Shown here one piece after another: positions 36,117 to 44,236 of a stretch of 64,000 nucleotides of DNA (positions are counted from its first letter, which is position 1; the number at the start of each line of letters is the position of its first letter). The translations under genes and the position numbers were made by a program. Source of the DNA: Rhodocyclales bacterium (GTDB lineage: Bacteria > Pseudomonadota > Gammaproteobacteria > Burkholderiales > Rhodocyclaceae); contig JACRMV010000001.1 in the NCBI GenBank assembly GCA_016235025.1, positions 124,001-188,000 on the forward strand. The letters run 5' to 3'. The notes below the pieces were generated by a model. The model saw only the letters and a list, made by a program, of their open reading frames with translations. It was not told the DNA's origin and ran no database searches.

Positions 36117-37028
36117 TCAGACACCGAACGCGGAGGAGTAAAGGCGATCGGCCAACGATCGAATCAGGTCTGCCTTCGCCAGTCGCTCATTCCATTCCTT
36201 TGGGATTCCCGACTCGCTATAGTAGGCTCCAGCAAGCTGCCCACAGATTGCCGCAGTCGTATCAGCATCCCCTCCAAGATTCGCGGCGGCGAGGACGGCC
36301 TCCCTGAAGCTGCTCGTGGTCAGGAAACTCCAGAGTGCCGCCTCAAGACTGTCCACGACGTACCCGGTGCCGTTGATTACGTCTGAGGTCGCGTTCCGGT
36401 AGCTGCCGTCCGCAATACCCGCCAGCCGGTGCGATGACCGAATTTCTATTCCGTGCCCGAACAGTATTTCTTCCTTGGAGGTCCCCGCGAAAGCCGCCAG
36501 TAGCATGGCTGAGAACAACCGAACCGCATCGACACATTCGGGGGCGCCATGTGTCGTTCTGGAACTCTCTACGGCCATCTGTATGGCCAGATCGCGATCC
36601 CTGGCATAGTACATGGGCACCGGGGCCAGACGCATCAGGCTGCCATTTCCAGCACTATAAGGGGCGACCGATCCTGAATACGGATTACCGCCAGCCTTGA
36701 ATGCGCGCAGCGCGTGCGCGACGGTTATGCCGACATCGAAGCAGCGTCCATTGCTGGAAAGGTATCCGGAGTCCATCCAGTCGCAATAGCGTTGCATCTG
36801 GTCCACCGCGTCGAAACCATTGCATTCGAGCAGGCTCGTGGCCAGGCAGAGGGCCATCGAGGTATCGTCCGTCCATTCGCCGGCTGCCAACCCAAAAGGG
36901 CCGCCTCCGACCATGTCGGTCAGCGGCGGAAAGCTGCCGCGCGGTTTGAATTCGACCGACGTTCCCACCGCATCGCCGCAAGCAAGTCCGAGCAGGGCGC
37001 CACGATATTTCTCGTTAGAGTGAGTCAT
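36117..37028 (-). CDS. ADP-ribosylglycohydrolase (DraG family)
   Basis: 303 residues. YRGALLGLACGDAVGTSVEF, the metal-binding GEWTDDTSMALCLA, and NLGGDADTTAAICGQLAGAY are the DraG/ARH signatures with the dinuclear metal ligands. These enzymes remove ADP-ribose from proteins or nucleic acids. It overlaps the small upstream gene by 4 bases. In this setting it may reverse ADP-ribosylation by a toxin or phage enzyme (inference); no ADP-ribosyltransferase is seen in the window. Confidence 0.9.
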   Translation of the reverse strand: MTHSNEKYRGALLGLACGDAVGTSVEFKPRGSFPPLTDMVGGGPFGLAAGEWTDDTSMALCLATSLLECNGFDAVDQMQRYCDWMDSGYLSSNGRCFDVGITVAHALRAFKAGGNPYSGSVAPYSAGNGSLMRLAPVPMYYARDRDLAIQMAVESSRTTHGAPECVDAVRLFSAMLLAAFAGTSKEEILFGHGIEIRSSHRLAGIADGSYRNATSDVINGTGYVVDSLEAALWSFLTTSSFREAVLAAANLGGDADTTAAICGQLAGAYYSESGIPKEWNERLAKADLIRSLADRLYSSAFGV

Positions 37029-37258
37029 GCCATTGCTTGCTGCTGCCCGGCTGCCTGTGACATCTTTTCCTGAATGATTTCTTTGAGAGTCTTTCGTTCT
37101 TGTGTCGCCAAATCGAGCGTGGACTTCAAGTCTCGGAGTGTTCTGTCGAGATTGATGATTAGATTGGGGAAATGTTCCGGCGAAAGGATGGGAATCAGCC
37201 GTTCAATTTCGTCGTGCAAATCGAGTTCATGTTGGTAATCATGTCCGGTTTTCATCAT
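37025..37258 (-). CDS. Small helical protein paired with DraG
   Basis: 77 residues from the ATG at 37258. The sequence (HELDLHDEIERLIPILSPEH, then a Lys/Glu-rich helix LDLATQERKTLKEIIQEKM) is almost all helix and probably a coiled coil. I recognise no family. The ATGA overlap suggests it is made in step with the glycohydrolase and may be its partner. Confidence 0.55.
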   Translation of the reverse strand: MMKTGHDYQHELDLHDEIERLIPILSPEHFPNLIINLDRTLRDLKSTLDLATQERKTLKEIIQEKMSQAAGQQQAMA

Positions 37259-37413
37259 GCTCTCCTTATCCGCTGCGTTCGAATGCCTACGGTGATAGTG
37301 CTTCCAGGCGCCCCAGGTGGCCGCTCCAATCAGCCACATGCTTGGCCTAGGGATGCACGACAAAACCGGCTTTCGTTTGAAATCGAAAAGTTAGGTTGTA
37401 CGTCGACCATGGA

Positions 37414-37692
37414 TTAGTGGCTACGATGCGAGCGACGATAATTGTGGCCGATGGTGATAACCGCCCCATCATGGACGCTCTCCACTAGGTACGTGCTTAG
37501 GAATTCCGACATCCTACTTACCGGCTGTCTGCCAAAGCAGCGCTCCATTTCACGTATGCTTCGATGGCTGAAGAATCGCTTGATTCCACCATGCCCGTCA
37601 TATTGTTCTTCTCCGAACTGAAGTAACCAATCGCGGATTAGTGGTGGGATGCCTCGTTGTTGCGCTCGTACTGCCGCATGAGTGGTGTTCAT
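37414..37692 (-). CDS. Small protein of a two-gene module, unknown
   Basis: 92 residues from the ATG at 37692. AAVRAQQRGIPPLIRDWLLQ, GGIKRFFSHRSIREMERCFG and the closing HDGAVITIGHNYRRSHRSH are basic and His-rich. I recall similar orphan proteins near mobile elements but can assign no function. It starts 2 bases after the stop of the upstream ribbon-helix-like gene, so they form an operon that could be a toxin-antitoxin pair. Confidence 0.5.
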   Translation of the reverse strand: MNTTHAAVRAQQRGIPPLIRDWLLQFGEEQYDGHGGIKRFFSHRSIREMERCFGRQPVSRMSEFLSTYLVESVHDGAVITIGHNYRRSHRSH

Positions 37693-37693
37693 C

Positions 37694-38365
37694 TCAAGCC
37701 CCCTTAACATTAGTTAAATTTGTTGGCTTCTTAGTAAATGCCTCCGTTTCAGTTCTATCCAGTTCTAGGAGGAGGTCGAGTTCTTCATATTCCTTGGTGC
37801 CCGGCACGGAATGATCGTCGAGATGGATCAATAACCCACTGAATCTCTCCGGCAATCCAAGCATGTAAAGTCCGCTATCGAGGCGTTCCTCAGCTGCTAT
37901 TCGCAGGTAGTACAGGGGGTCGTTGAACACCGACTCCATTGCTTTCAGAGGGCTTGTTGGCATGTCCTCATACCAACTGTCAAATTCAGATCTGACTACG
38001 AAGTTAGGCAAATCGTAAAACTTTAGGAGCGAATCACTCGAACGTAAGAACATCACCAAGCGATTAATGAATGCATCCCGAACAATATTGGAGGACTCGA
38101 CAACGGCGTTCAGCGCATCGGCTGTTTCCCGGTCAACAACAAGGTTCACCGTCTTGGTGCCCATCTTCTTCAGGCGTCCAGAAATGTAGCGGCGTGCTTT
38201 GACGGACAAACGGCGGCCGTCAAGTTCCCCGGCCAAATAGGGAGTTTCTATCTTGATCATGTGGTTTAGAAATGCATCACGCTTGATACAGAGTTGGTCC
38301 ATCTGATCTTCGAACGACTTGAGGAGTGGTTCATAGATCTTTACGGTCATCTTGGTTTGGTTCAT
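37694..38365 (-). CDS. Putative ribbon-helix-like regulator of a two-gene module
   Basis: 223 residues. MTVKIYEPLLKSFEDQMDQL and KTVNLVVDRETADALNAVVE look like two strand-helix-helix units of the kind seen in ribbon-helix-helix proteins, and the acidic C-terminus (YEELDLLLELDRTETEAF) resembles antitoxin tails. Confirmed homology is lacking. The gene leads the module with the 92-residue protein and is more AT-rich than the backbone. Confidence 0.5.
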   Translation of the reverse strand: MNQTKMTVKIYEPLLKSFEDQMDQLCIKRDAFLNHMIKIETPYLAGELDGRRLSVKARRYISGRLKKMGTKTVNLVVDRETADALNAVVESSNIVRDAFINRLVMFLRSSDSLLKFYDLPNFVVRSEFDSWYEDMPTSPLKAMESVFNDPLYYLRIAAEERLDSGLYMLGLPERFSGLLIHLDDHSVPGTKEYEELDLLLELDRTETEAFTKKPTNLTNVKGA

Positions 38366-39021
38366 GGTTGCCTCGCGTTGTTTTGAGTGCTGACAGAACG
38401 GAGGTTATACATTGCGCCATTAAGCGTAAAGAAGTTTGAGTAAAGAATTCTGGAAGAAAAATACCGAGATCTAACGCTATGAGTCAGGAAAATTGCAAAG
38501 CGCACAGGTTCGAATTGGCCTCAACCCAAATCGTATTGAACTGCCTGGTTTTTCGGACCAATTCAATCTAGAGATTCGTGACACCGACTGAACGGCCGGT
38601 TTGAGAGAAAAACTTCGGCTGTATGGCCGCAATGGGAGCAACATCCCCACTGGCGGCTGATGGCCGGGTCCTGCCGGGTAAACCACGATAGTATCCCTGT
38701 TTTCAACGTTCGTTCAATGAGTTACTGCTGCCGTACCCAATAGAGAGTTCGTTTTGGTGATCAAAAGCAACCAAAACAAACTCCATCACAAATTCGGCAC
38801 CGATCGCCAGGAAAGCCTTGTGCCACAAGGGATTGAAAATTCTGCACCAATTCCTCGTAGTCAACAGGTTTAGAGAATATGGGCGCTAAGAATGCCGTTT
38901 CAGGGGTGTTTTATGCGTTTGACGTAGAAGCGAAGTCAGCAGGTTTAAACAAAAAACCCCGCAAACACTGGCGTGTAGCGGGGTTATCGTTTTTGCTCAA
39001 GAATGTTTTGCTTGAAATTCT
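38366..39021. other. Gene-poor junction between the accessory region and tRNA-Ser
   Basis: About 655 bases with low GC content and no supportable gene; the frames at 38477-38686 and 38879-39079 look accidental. It holds a diverged copy of a sequence seen at 35386 (38830-38895) and the tRNA terminator (38951-38995). Confidence 0.6.
38951..38995 (-). terminator. tRNA-Ser terminator
   Basis: Arms AACCCCGC (38955-38962) and GCGGGGTT (38978-38985) form an 8-bp stem, followed on the minus strand by T6 at 38956-38951. Confidence 0.8.
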
Positions 39022-39114
39022 TGGCGGAGACGCAGGGATTCGAACCCTGGATCCAGGTTTTGCCCGGATGCACCCTTAGCAGGGGTGTGCCTTCGACCAC
39101 TCGGCCACGTCTCC
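39022..39114 (-). tRNA. tRNA-Ser (GCU)
   Basis: The cloverleaf reads from 39114 to 39022 with acceptor arms GGAGACG/CGTCTCC, an anticodon loop CTGCTAA (anticodon GCU, plus-strand 39078-39080), a long variable arm typical of serine tRNAs, the T-loop GGTTCGAATCC, and an encoded CCA. It sits exactly at the right border of the accessory region, where integrated elements often use tRNA genes. Confidence 0.95.
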
Positions 39115-39205
39115 GAAAGCGTTCAACAGATGTTGCTGCTTTTCAGGCGGCGAAGTATACCTGAATCGGCTCGACTCTCATTGTTGTTCTTCTGCTTGTT
39201 GGAGA

Positions 39206-39871
39206 TTAGTCGCGCAGGCTGATGTGCGGCCAGCCTCGTGTGGTAGCGATTTTGGTCAGGATGGGATCGGCATCGACGGCGATCGGGTGTGTGACCTTTT
39301 CCAGCAGCGGCAGGTCGTTATGCGAATCGCTGTAGAACCGGCTTTGCCCGAAGCTGCTCCAGCACAGCCCGAGCGCTTCGAGCCAGGCTTCGACACGCTC
39401 GATCTTGCCTTCGCGAAAGGCGGGTGTGCCGCGCGGCTGGCCGGTGAACTGGCCGTCTTTCTGTGCCGGGATCGTTGCGATCAGGTGCGGAATACCGAAT
39501 TCACGGGCAATCGGGCCGGTGACGAAACTGTTGGTGGCGGTGACGATGGCGAGCAGGTCACCGCATTCGGTATGACGGGCGACCAGTGCGCGTGCCGGCG
39601 CGCCGATCAGGGGCTGGATGCAGGTGGTCATGAATTCCCGATGCCAGGCGTCAAGTTCCGTGCGCGGATGGCGCGACAGCGGGGCGAGCTGGAAGTCGAG
39701 GAAGGCGTGGATGTCGAGCGTGCCGGCCTTGTACTGGTCGTAGAACGCGGCATTCTTCGCTTCATGCAATTCGCGGTCGAGCACGCCTTTGGCGATAAGG
39801 AATTGCGCCCAGGCAAAATCCGAATCGCCGCTGAGCAATGTGTTGTCGAGATCGAAGAGGGCAAGGTTCAT
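39206..39871 (-). CDS. HAD-superfamily phosphatase, SerB-like (subfamily IB)
   Basis: 221 residues. LALFDLDNTLLSGDSD carries the nucleophile Asp, IVTATNSFVT the second motif, and FYSDSHNDLPLLEKV the metal-binding motif IV. The helical cap after motif I fits subfamily IB, which includes phosphoserine phosphatase, but the small size and partner genes leave the substrate open. The start overlaps the hda stop by 4 bases. Confidence 0.85.
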   Translation of the reverse strand: MNLALFDLDNTLLSGDSDFAWAQFLIAKGVLDRELHEAKNAAFYDQYKAGTLDIHAFLDFQLAPLSRHPRTELDAWHREFMTTCIQPLIGAPARALVARHTECGDLLAIVTATNSFVTGPIAREFGIPHLIATIPAQKDGQFTGQPRGTPAFREGKIERVEAWLEALGLCWSSFGQSRFYSDSHNDLPLLEKVTHPIAVDADPILTKIATTRGWPHISLRD

Positions 39872-40551
39872 GGCGGGTCGAGGTCGAATGAGGTTTGCAT
39901 CAGTTCACGCAGCAGCGGCAGGGTGGGGCTGCGGTGCTGTTCGAGCGAGACGCGGTCGAGGTAGTCCAGCATGGTGATGAGGGACGGCAGGTCACGGCGG
40001 CCGTGGCGCAGCAGGTACTGCACGACACCGGCATCCATCAGCATGCCGCGCTCGATCGCATGGCGCTGCAGGGCGGCGGCCTTTTCACCGTCGGAGAGGG
40101 GTTGTACCTGATAGATCAGCATCTGGCCGATGCGGGTACGCAAGTCTTCGCGCAGGTTCAGGCGCAGTGGCGGTTCGCTGCCGGAGAGCAGCAGCGTCAG
40201 GCCCAGGAAGCGCGCCGCATTGAACAGGCGGAACAGGGCAATCTGGGCGTCGGCGGAAAGCTGTTCGACGTCATCGATGACGAGCAGGCTGCCGGCGCTC
40301 GCCGTGGTATCAGCGCCGACTTTTTGCGCCGGCAGGAAAGTGGCCGGATGCGCAGACGCGCCGGCTGTCGCGCCGAGCAGATGGCTTTTGCCGCTGCCGG
40401 CAGGGCCCCACAGGTAAAGCGATTCGAAACACTGCGGTTGCGTCAGCAGCCGCAGACGCGCGAGCAGTTCGGCATTGGCGCCGGCGACGAAGTTTTCCAG
40501 CGTTGGCGGCTGCTTGGGTTTGAGATCGAGCAGCAGTTGTTGCTGCGGCAT
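39868..40551 (-). CDS. hda: DnaA regulatory inactivator Hda
   Basis: 227 residues. It opens with the clamp-binding peptide QQQLLLDLKP and has the DnaA-like AAA+ core: LYLWGPAGSGKSHLLGA (Walker A), SLLVIDDVEQLSADAQIALF (Walker B), LLSGSEPPLRL, and an arginine-finger region DLRTRIGQML. Hda on the sliding clamp stimulates ATP hydrolysis by DnaA, limiting replication starts. A dispersed repeat (40301-40324) is read as KVGADTTA between strands. Order perM-like, hda, HAD is a common betaproteobacterial operon. Confidence 0.93.
   Translation of the reverse strand: MPQQQLLLDLKPKQPPTLENFVAGANAELLARLRLLTQPQCFESLYLWGPAGSGKSHLLGATAGASAHPATFLPAQKVGADTTASAGSLLVIDDVEQLSADAQIALFRLFNAARFLGLTLLLSGSEPPLRLNLREDLRTRIGQMLIYQVQPLSDGEKAAALQRHAIERGMLMDAGVVQYLLRHGRRDLPSLITMLDYLDRVSLEQHRSPTLPLLRELMQTSFDLDPP
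40301..40324 (+). repeat. Dispersed 24-bp repeat, copy in hda
   Basis: About 20 of 24 positions match; the CAGCGCCGACTTTT part is exact. Antisense to hda. Confidence 0.75.
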
Positions 40552-40568
40552 TGACGATGGCTGAACGA

Positions 40569-41639
40569 TCACGGCTGGCCTTGGTAGAACCGGCTGGCGA
40601 GATAGGCCGTGCGTACTTCGCGCAAGGCGACGGCGAGCACCGCCGCCGCTGGAAGCGCCAGCAGCACGCCGAAAAAGCCGAACACCTGGCCGAAGGCCAT
40701 CAGGGCGAAGATGACGACCAGCGGATGGAGGCCGATGCGTTCGCCGACCAGATAGGGCGTGAGCAGGAAACTTTCGAGTATCTGGCCGATGCCATAGACG
40801 ACCAGTACGGCGATGACCGGCGTCCAGCCGGCAAATTGCAGCCCGGCGACGAGCAGGGCGAGGCCGAAACCAGTAGCGAAACCCAGATAGGGGATGAAAA
40901 TCAGCATCCCGCTGACCAGGCCGAGCGAAAATGCGGAAGGAATGCCGGCCAGCCACAGGGCTGCGCTGTAATACATGGCGAGCAGCGCCATGACCAGCAA
41001 TTGGCCGCGCAGATACTGGGTGAGGACGACATCGATGTCCTGTGCCAGGGTGCCGAGCCGGCCTTGCCAGGGCAAAGGCACGAGATGTGTCACGCGTTGC
41101 AGCAGCGCATGCCAGTCAAGCAGCAGGTAAAACATCACCACCGGCACCAGCAGCAGATTGACGACGACCGAAAGCAGCGCCGAGCCACCGATCTTTGCCG
41201 AATCGTAGAGGTGTTGCAGAACCGTCTGCACCAGATCCAGATTGCCGGCGGCAAACTTCTGCAACGCGGCCGGGTTGAGCCGCAGACGGATGCCGAAGGA
41301 CTTTTCCAGCCAGGGCAGGAAGTGCTGGTTGAGCTGCGCGATGGCCTCCGGCGTGCGTGCCGTCAGCATCCCCAGTTCCTCGAACAGCAGGGGGAAAATG
41401 ATCAGTGCCAGTCCGGCAAAGAGCAGCGCCAGCGCGATCAGCGCCGCCAGCACGGCGCCTGTCCGTGGCATGCCGAAGCGCGCCAGCCGGTCAACCGCCG
41501 GGTTGGCGATGTAAGCCAGAATGCCCGCCAGCAGGAAGGGAGTGAGTATTCCGGAGAGCGCATACAGCAGGACAAGCGCGGCAATTCCAGCGGCGATCCA
41601 GAGGGCAGCATGCAGGCGGTCGGTTTGGGACAGGGTCAT
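40569..41639 (-). CDS. AI-2E/PerM-family membrane transporter
   Basis: 356 residues, with about seven or eight membrane segments and the family's conserved [20 protein letters not shown] and [17 protein letters not shown] regions. Members export varied small molecules, and the AI-2 label comes from one member only. It is 17 bases upstream of hda, so the two are co-transcribed. It is divergent from purM. Confidence 0.88.
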   Translation of the reverse strand: MTLSQTDRLHAALWIAAGIAALVLLYALSGILTPFLLAGILAYIANPAVDRLARFGMPRTGAVLAALIALALLFAGLALIIFPLLFEELGMLTARTPEAIAQLNQHFLPWLEKSFGIRLRLNPAALQKFAAGNLDLVQTVLQHLYDSAKIGGSALLSVVVNLLLVPVVMFYLLLDWHALLQRVTHLVPLPWQGRLGTLAQDIDVVLTQYLRGQLLVMALLAMYYSAALWLAGIPSAFSLGLVSGMLIFIPYLGFATGFGLALLVAGLQFAGWTPVIAVLVVYGIGQILESFLLTPYLVGERIGLHPLVVIFALMAFGQVFGFFGVLLALPAAAVLAVALREVRTAYLASRFYQGQP

Positions 41640-41814
41640 TTCAAGTAGAATTTGCGGCTTGTACGCTCTGGCATCGGCGCTCTGGTGTGAGTTGCAGCGC
41701 GGATTATCGCCTGATTGTCAGTCGGATAGTTTGTCGGGTTGTTCGTTCGTTATCTGGCGGCGCGAGTTCAAGTTCGGATTGCGCCCCACCTCCGGGTTTT
41801 TCAAGGATTCCTCC

Positions 41815-42861
41815 GTGACCACTTCATCTCCCCTTACCTATCGCGATGCCGGTGTCGATATCGATGCTGGTGACGCCCTCGTCGAACGCATCAAGCCGGC
41901 CGCCAAGCGCACCATGCGACCCGAAGTGCTGGCCGGTATCGGCGGTTTCGGCGCGCTGTTTGAATTGACCAACAAATACCGCGAGCCTGTGCTGGTCTCC
42001 GGTACGGATGGCGTCGGCACCAAGCTCAAGCTGGCCTTCCAGTGGAACCGTCACGACACCGTGGGCCAGGACCTGGTGGCAATGAGCGTCAATGACATCC
42101 TGGTGCAGGGCGCCGAACCGCTGTTCTTCCTCGACTACTTCGCCTGCGGCCGGCTCGATGTCGATACCGCCGCCACGGTGGTCGAAGGCATCGCCCGCGG
42201 CTGCGAGCTGGCGGGCTGCGCCCTGATTGGCGGCGAGACGGCGGAAATGCCGAGCATGTATCCGGACGGTGAATATGACCTCGCCGGTTTCGCCGTCGGC
42301 GCGGTGGAGAAGGCGCACATCATCAACGGCCAGTCGATCCGGCCGGGCGACGTGGTGCTCGGGCTGGCGTCTTCCGGCGCGCACTCCAACGGCTATTCGC
42401 TGATCCGCAAGATCATCGAACGCAGCGGCGCAGCGCCAACGCTCGACATCGGCGGCGTGGCGCTGGCCGATGCCGTCATGGCGCCGACGCGGATCTACGT
42501 CAAGCCGCTGCTGGCGCTGATCCAGACGCTGGGTGGACATGGCGTCAAGGGCATGGCGCACATCACCGGCGGCGGCCTGACCGAAAACATCCCGCGCGTG
42601 CTGCCGGAAAATGTCACCGCCGTGATCAACTCATCCGCCTGGTCGCTGCCGCCGCTGTTCCAGTGGCTGCAGCGCGAAGGCCATGTCGCCGACAGCGAAA
42701 TGCACCGCGTCTTCAATTGCGGCATCGGCATGGTGGTGATCGTGGCCGAGGCCGAAGCTGGCACGGCGATGCAATTGCTGGCTGCCGCCGGCGAGCGGGT
42801 GTTTGCCATCGGTCGCATCGAGGCGCGCGGCGAAGGGCAGGCGCAAACGGTGATCGTTTGA
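41815..42861 (+). CDS. purM: Phosphoribosylformylglycinamidine cyclo-ligase
   Basis: 348 residues from a GTG start. [54 protein letters not shown] and [20 protein letters not shown] are standard PurM (AIR synthetase) motifs for ATP binding. It makes AIR in purine synthesis. The GTG is favoured because the family starts near TYRDAG and the upstream frame lacks similarity. Confidence 0.96.
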   Translation: MTTSSPLTYRDAGVDIDAGDALVERIKPAAKRTMRPEVLAGIGGFGALFELTNKYREPVLVSGTDGVGTKLKLAFQWNRHDTVGQDLVAMSVNDILVQGAEPLFFLDYFACGRLDVDTAATVVEGIARGCELAGCALIGGETAEMPSMYPDGEYDLAGFAVGAVEKAHIINGQSIRPGDVVLGLASSGAHSNGYSLIRKIIERSGAAPTLDIGGVALADAVMAPTRIYVKPLLALIQTLGGHGVKGMAHITGGGLTENIPRVLPENVTAVINSSAWSLPPLFQWLQREGHVADSEMHRVFNCGIGMVVIVAEAEAGTAMQLLAAAGERVFAIGRIEARGEGQAQTVIV

Positions 42862-42897
42862 ACGTTGCGCGGGACGTTGTGGTTTAGCGTTCTTTTT

Positions 42898-42921
42898 GCC
42901 GTAGTGCCAGCGCCGATTTTA
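42898..42921 (+). repeat. Dispersed 24-bp repeat, intergenic copy after purM
   Basis: About 19 of 24 positions match. It is between purM and the PEP-CTERM gene. Confidence 0.6.
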
Positions 42922-42943
42922 TACGGTAGTTTCAAGTTCAAAA

Positions 42944-42960
42944 TGTCGGAATTTCTTACA
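42944..42960. promoter_or_regulatory. Candidate activator site upstream of PEP-CTERM gene
   Basis: TGT-N11-ACA inverted ends (TGTCGGAATTTCTTACA) lie about 80 bases upstream of the sigma-54-like promoter, the position expected for an enhancer-binding protein such as PrsR. Confidence 0.45.
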
Positions 42961-43024
42961 TTATCTTTTGGTAATGAGCCTGAAAATAAGAATAATATAT
43001 TGTTTATTAACAAAATAATGTTCA

Positions 43025-43040
43025 TGGCACGGTTGATGCT
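43025..43040 (+). promoter_or_regulatory. Sigma-54-type promoter of the PEP-CTERM gene
   Basis: TGGCACGGTTGATGCT has the GG and GC pair with the exact 10-base spacing of -24/-12 promoters. It lies 57 bases upstream of the start codon. Confidence 0.6.
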
Positions 43041-43096
43041 TTATAACCTCAAGCCGTACATGCCAGTGCTGCTATATTTTATAAGGGAAAAATAAT

Positions 43097-43702
43097 ATGG
43101 TTAAGAAACTTCTGTCTTTGATGGCTGTTGGTGTTTTTGCGTTACCTTTGGCCGCGAATGCTGTGGTAATCGACTTTGAGTCGCTTCAGCATGTTGATGG
43201 ACTGACCACATATCACGGATCCACCTATTCGGAAGACGGTTTTACGCTGACTCAAGGTGCAAATGAGCCGCATGCGCTTGCAACGTTTGGTACGCTGGAA
43301 TCCCGCTTCACTGGCTCGACGGCTCTGTTCAACGATACGATTAGCGGGGTTGTTACGCTGACGCGCACAGGCGGTGGCTTGTTTAACCTGTTCAGTATCG
43401 ATCTTGCCGAACTGAATGGTTCCAGCATCGCTCAGGTCGTGTTCACAAGCAATAACAACGATTCACAGACATTTACGCTCGACGGCAATGCATTTGGGGC
43501 TGAAACATTTGCGTTCAACGGCCTTTTTCAGGGAATAAGCAGCGTTTCCTGGGTTCAGGCCAGCCCGTTCCACCAGTTCGACAATATCTGTATTGACGAC
43601 CGCACCTGCCAGCGGAACGGCGTCCCCGAGCCCGGCTCGCTCGCTCTTCTCGGCCTCGGGATTACGGGTCTTGCCGCTGTTCGTCGCCGCAGGCAACACT
43701 GA
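43097..43702 (+). CDS. PEP-CTERM sorting-domain surface protein
   Basis: 201 residues. A signal peptide (LLSLMAVGVFALPLAANA) is followed by a beta-rich exported region and the sorting tail VPEPGSLALLGLGITGLAAV with a terminal RRRRQH. Exosortase-type systems recognise this tail and process the protein during export, often with exopolysaccharide. No exosortase gene is in the window, so it must be elsewhere. A sigma-54-type promoter and possible PrsR site precede it. Confidence 0.88.
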   Translation: MVKKLLSLMAVGVFALPLAANAVVIDFESLQHVDGLTTYHGSTYSEDGFTLTQGANEPHALATFGTLESRFTGSTALFNDTISGVVTLTRTGGGLFNLFSIDLAELNGSSIAQVVFTSNNNDSQTFTLDGNAFGAETFAFNGLFQGISSVSWVQASPFHQFDNICIDDRTCQRNGVPEPGSLALLGLGITGLAAVRRRRQH

Positions 43703-43730
43703 ACGATATCAAACGATATCAGGGCTGCAA

Positions 43731-43755
43731 AAACCCCGCCGCGGCGGGGTTTTTG
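43731..43755 (+). terminator. Terminator after the PEP-CTERM gene
   Basis: CCCCGCC/GGCGGGG arms with a tight loop, flanked by A4 and T5, so it may also work for the opposing strand. Confidence 0.85.
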
Positions 43756-43798
43756 CTTTTTCTGCCTGGGTTATCCGGGCAGGCTGTCCGGCGGTTCA

Positions 43799-44236
43799 TC
43801 AGAACAACGTCTCCCGGTAGCGTTCCTGACCGTCGAGCAGCACCGAAAGGAAGGCCATGCCCTGTGCCAGTTTCGGCAGCGCGGCACGGGTCAGGCAGAG
43901 GCCGTGTGCGACATGGCTGCCGGTGAGGGCCAGAAAGATGAGAGCAAGCTTCACGAGCTTGCTCATCTCGTTCCAGTGCGCGGCAAACCAGGTGATGACG
44001 CCGATGCCGAGCAGGAGCGCGCCAGTCAGTGCGAGCGAGGAAGCCCACCCCGCCTTCGACTGTCGTGCCGCCAGATCGTCGAGGATGGCCTGCCCACCCT
44101 CGACGCTCACCCATCCCTCCTTTTGCCAGCGCGGCAGTTCCTGCGCCAGCCGTTTGCCAAATCCCCTGTCGTTCATCGCGGCTCTCGCAAACTCGGTTGG
44201 AATGCGGATCGGCGCGGCATCCGCGCCCTCTTTCAT
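43799..44236 (-). pseudogene. DUF2157-type membrane protein, truncated
   Basis: 145 residues. The N-terminus (LPRWQKEGWVSVEGGQAILD) and the first membrane helices (LALTGALLLGIGVITWFAAH) match DUF2157 proteins, which normally continue with several more spans. After GMAFLSVLL the text becomes DGQERYRETLF and ends, so the rest is missing. It overlaps dinB by 4 bases. Confidence 0.65.

Noticed and set aside
38477-38686. 69-codon minus-strand frame near tRNA-Ser
   Set aside because: It lacks features and lies in a low-GC non-coding junction.
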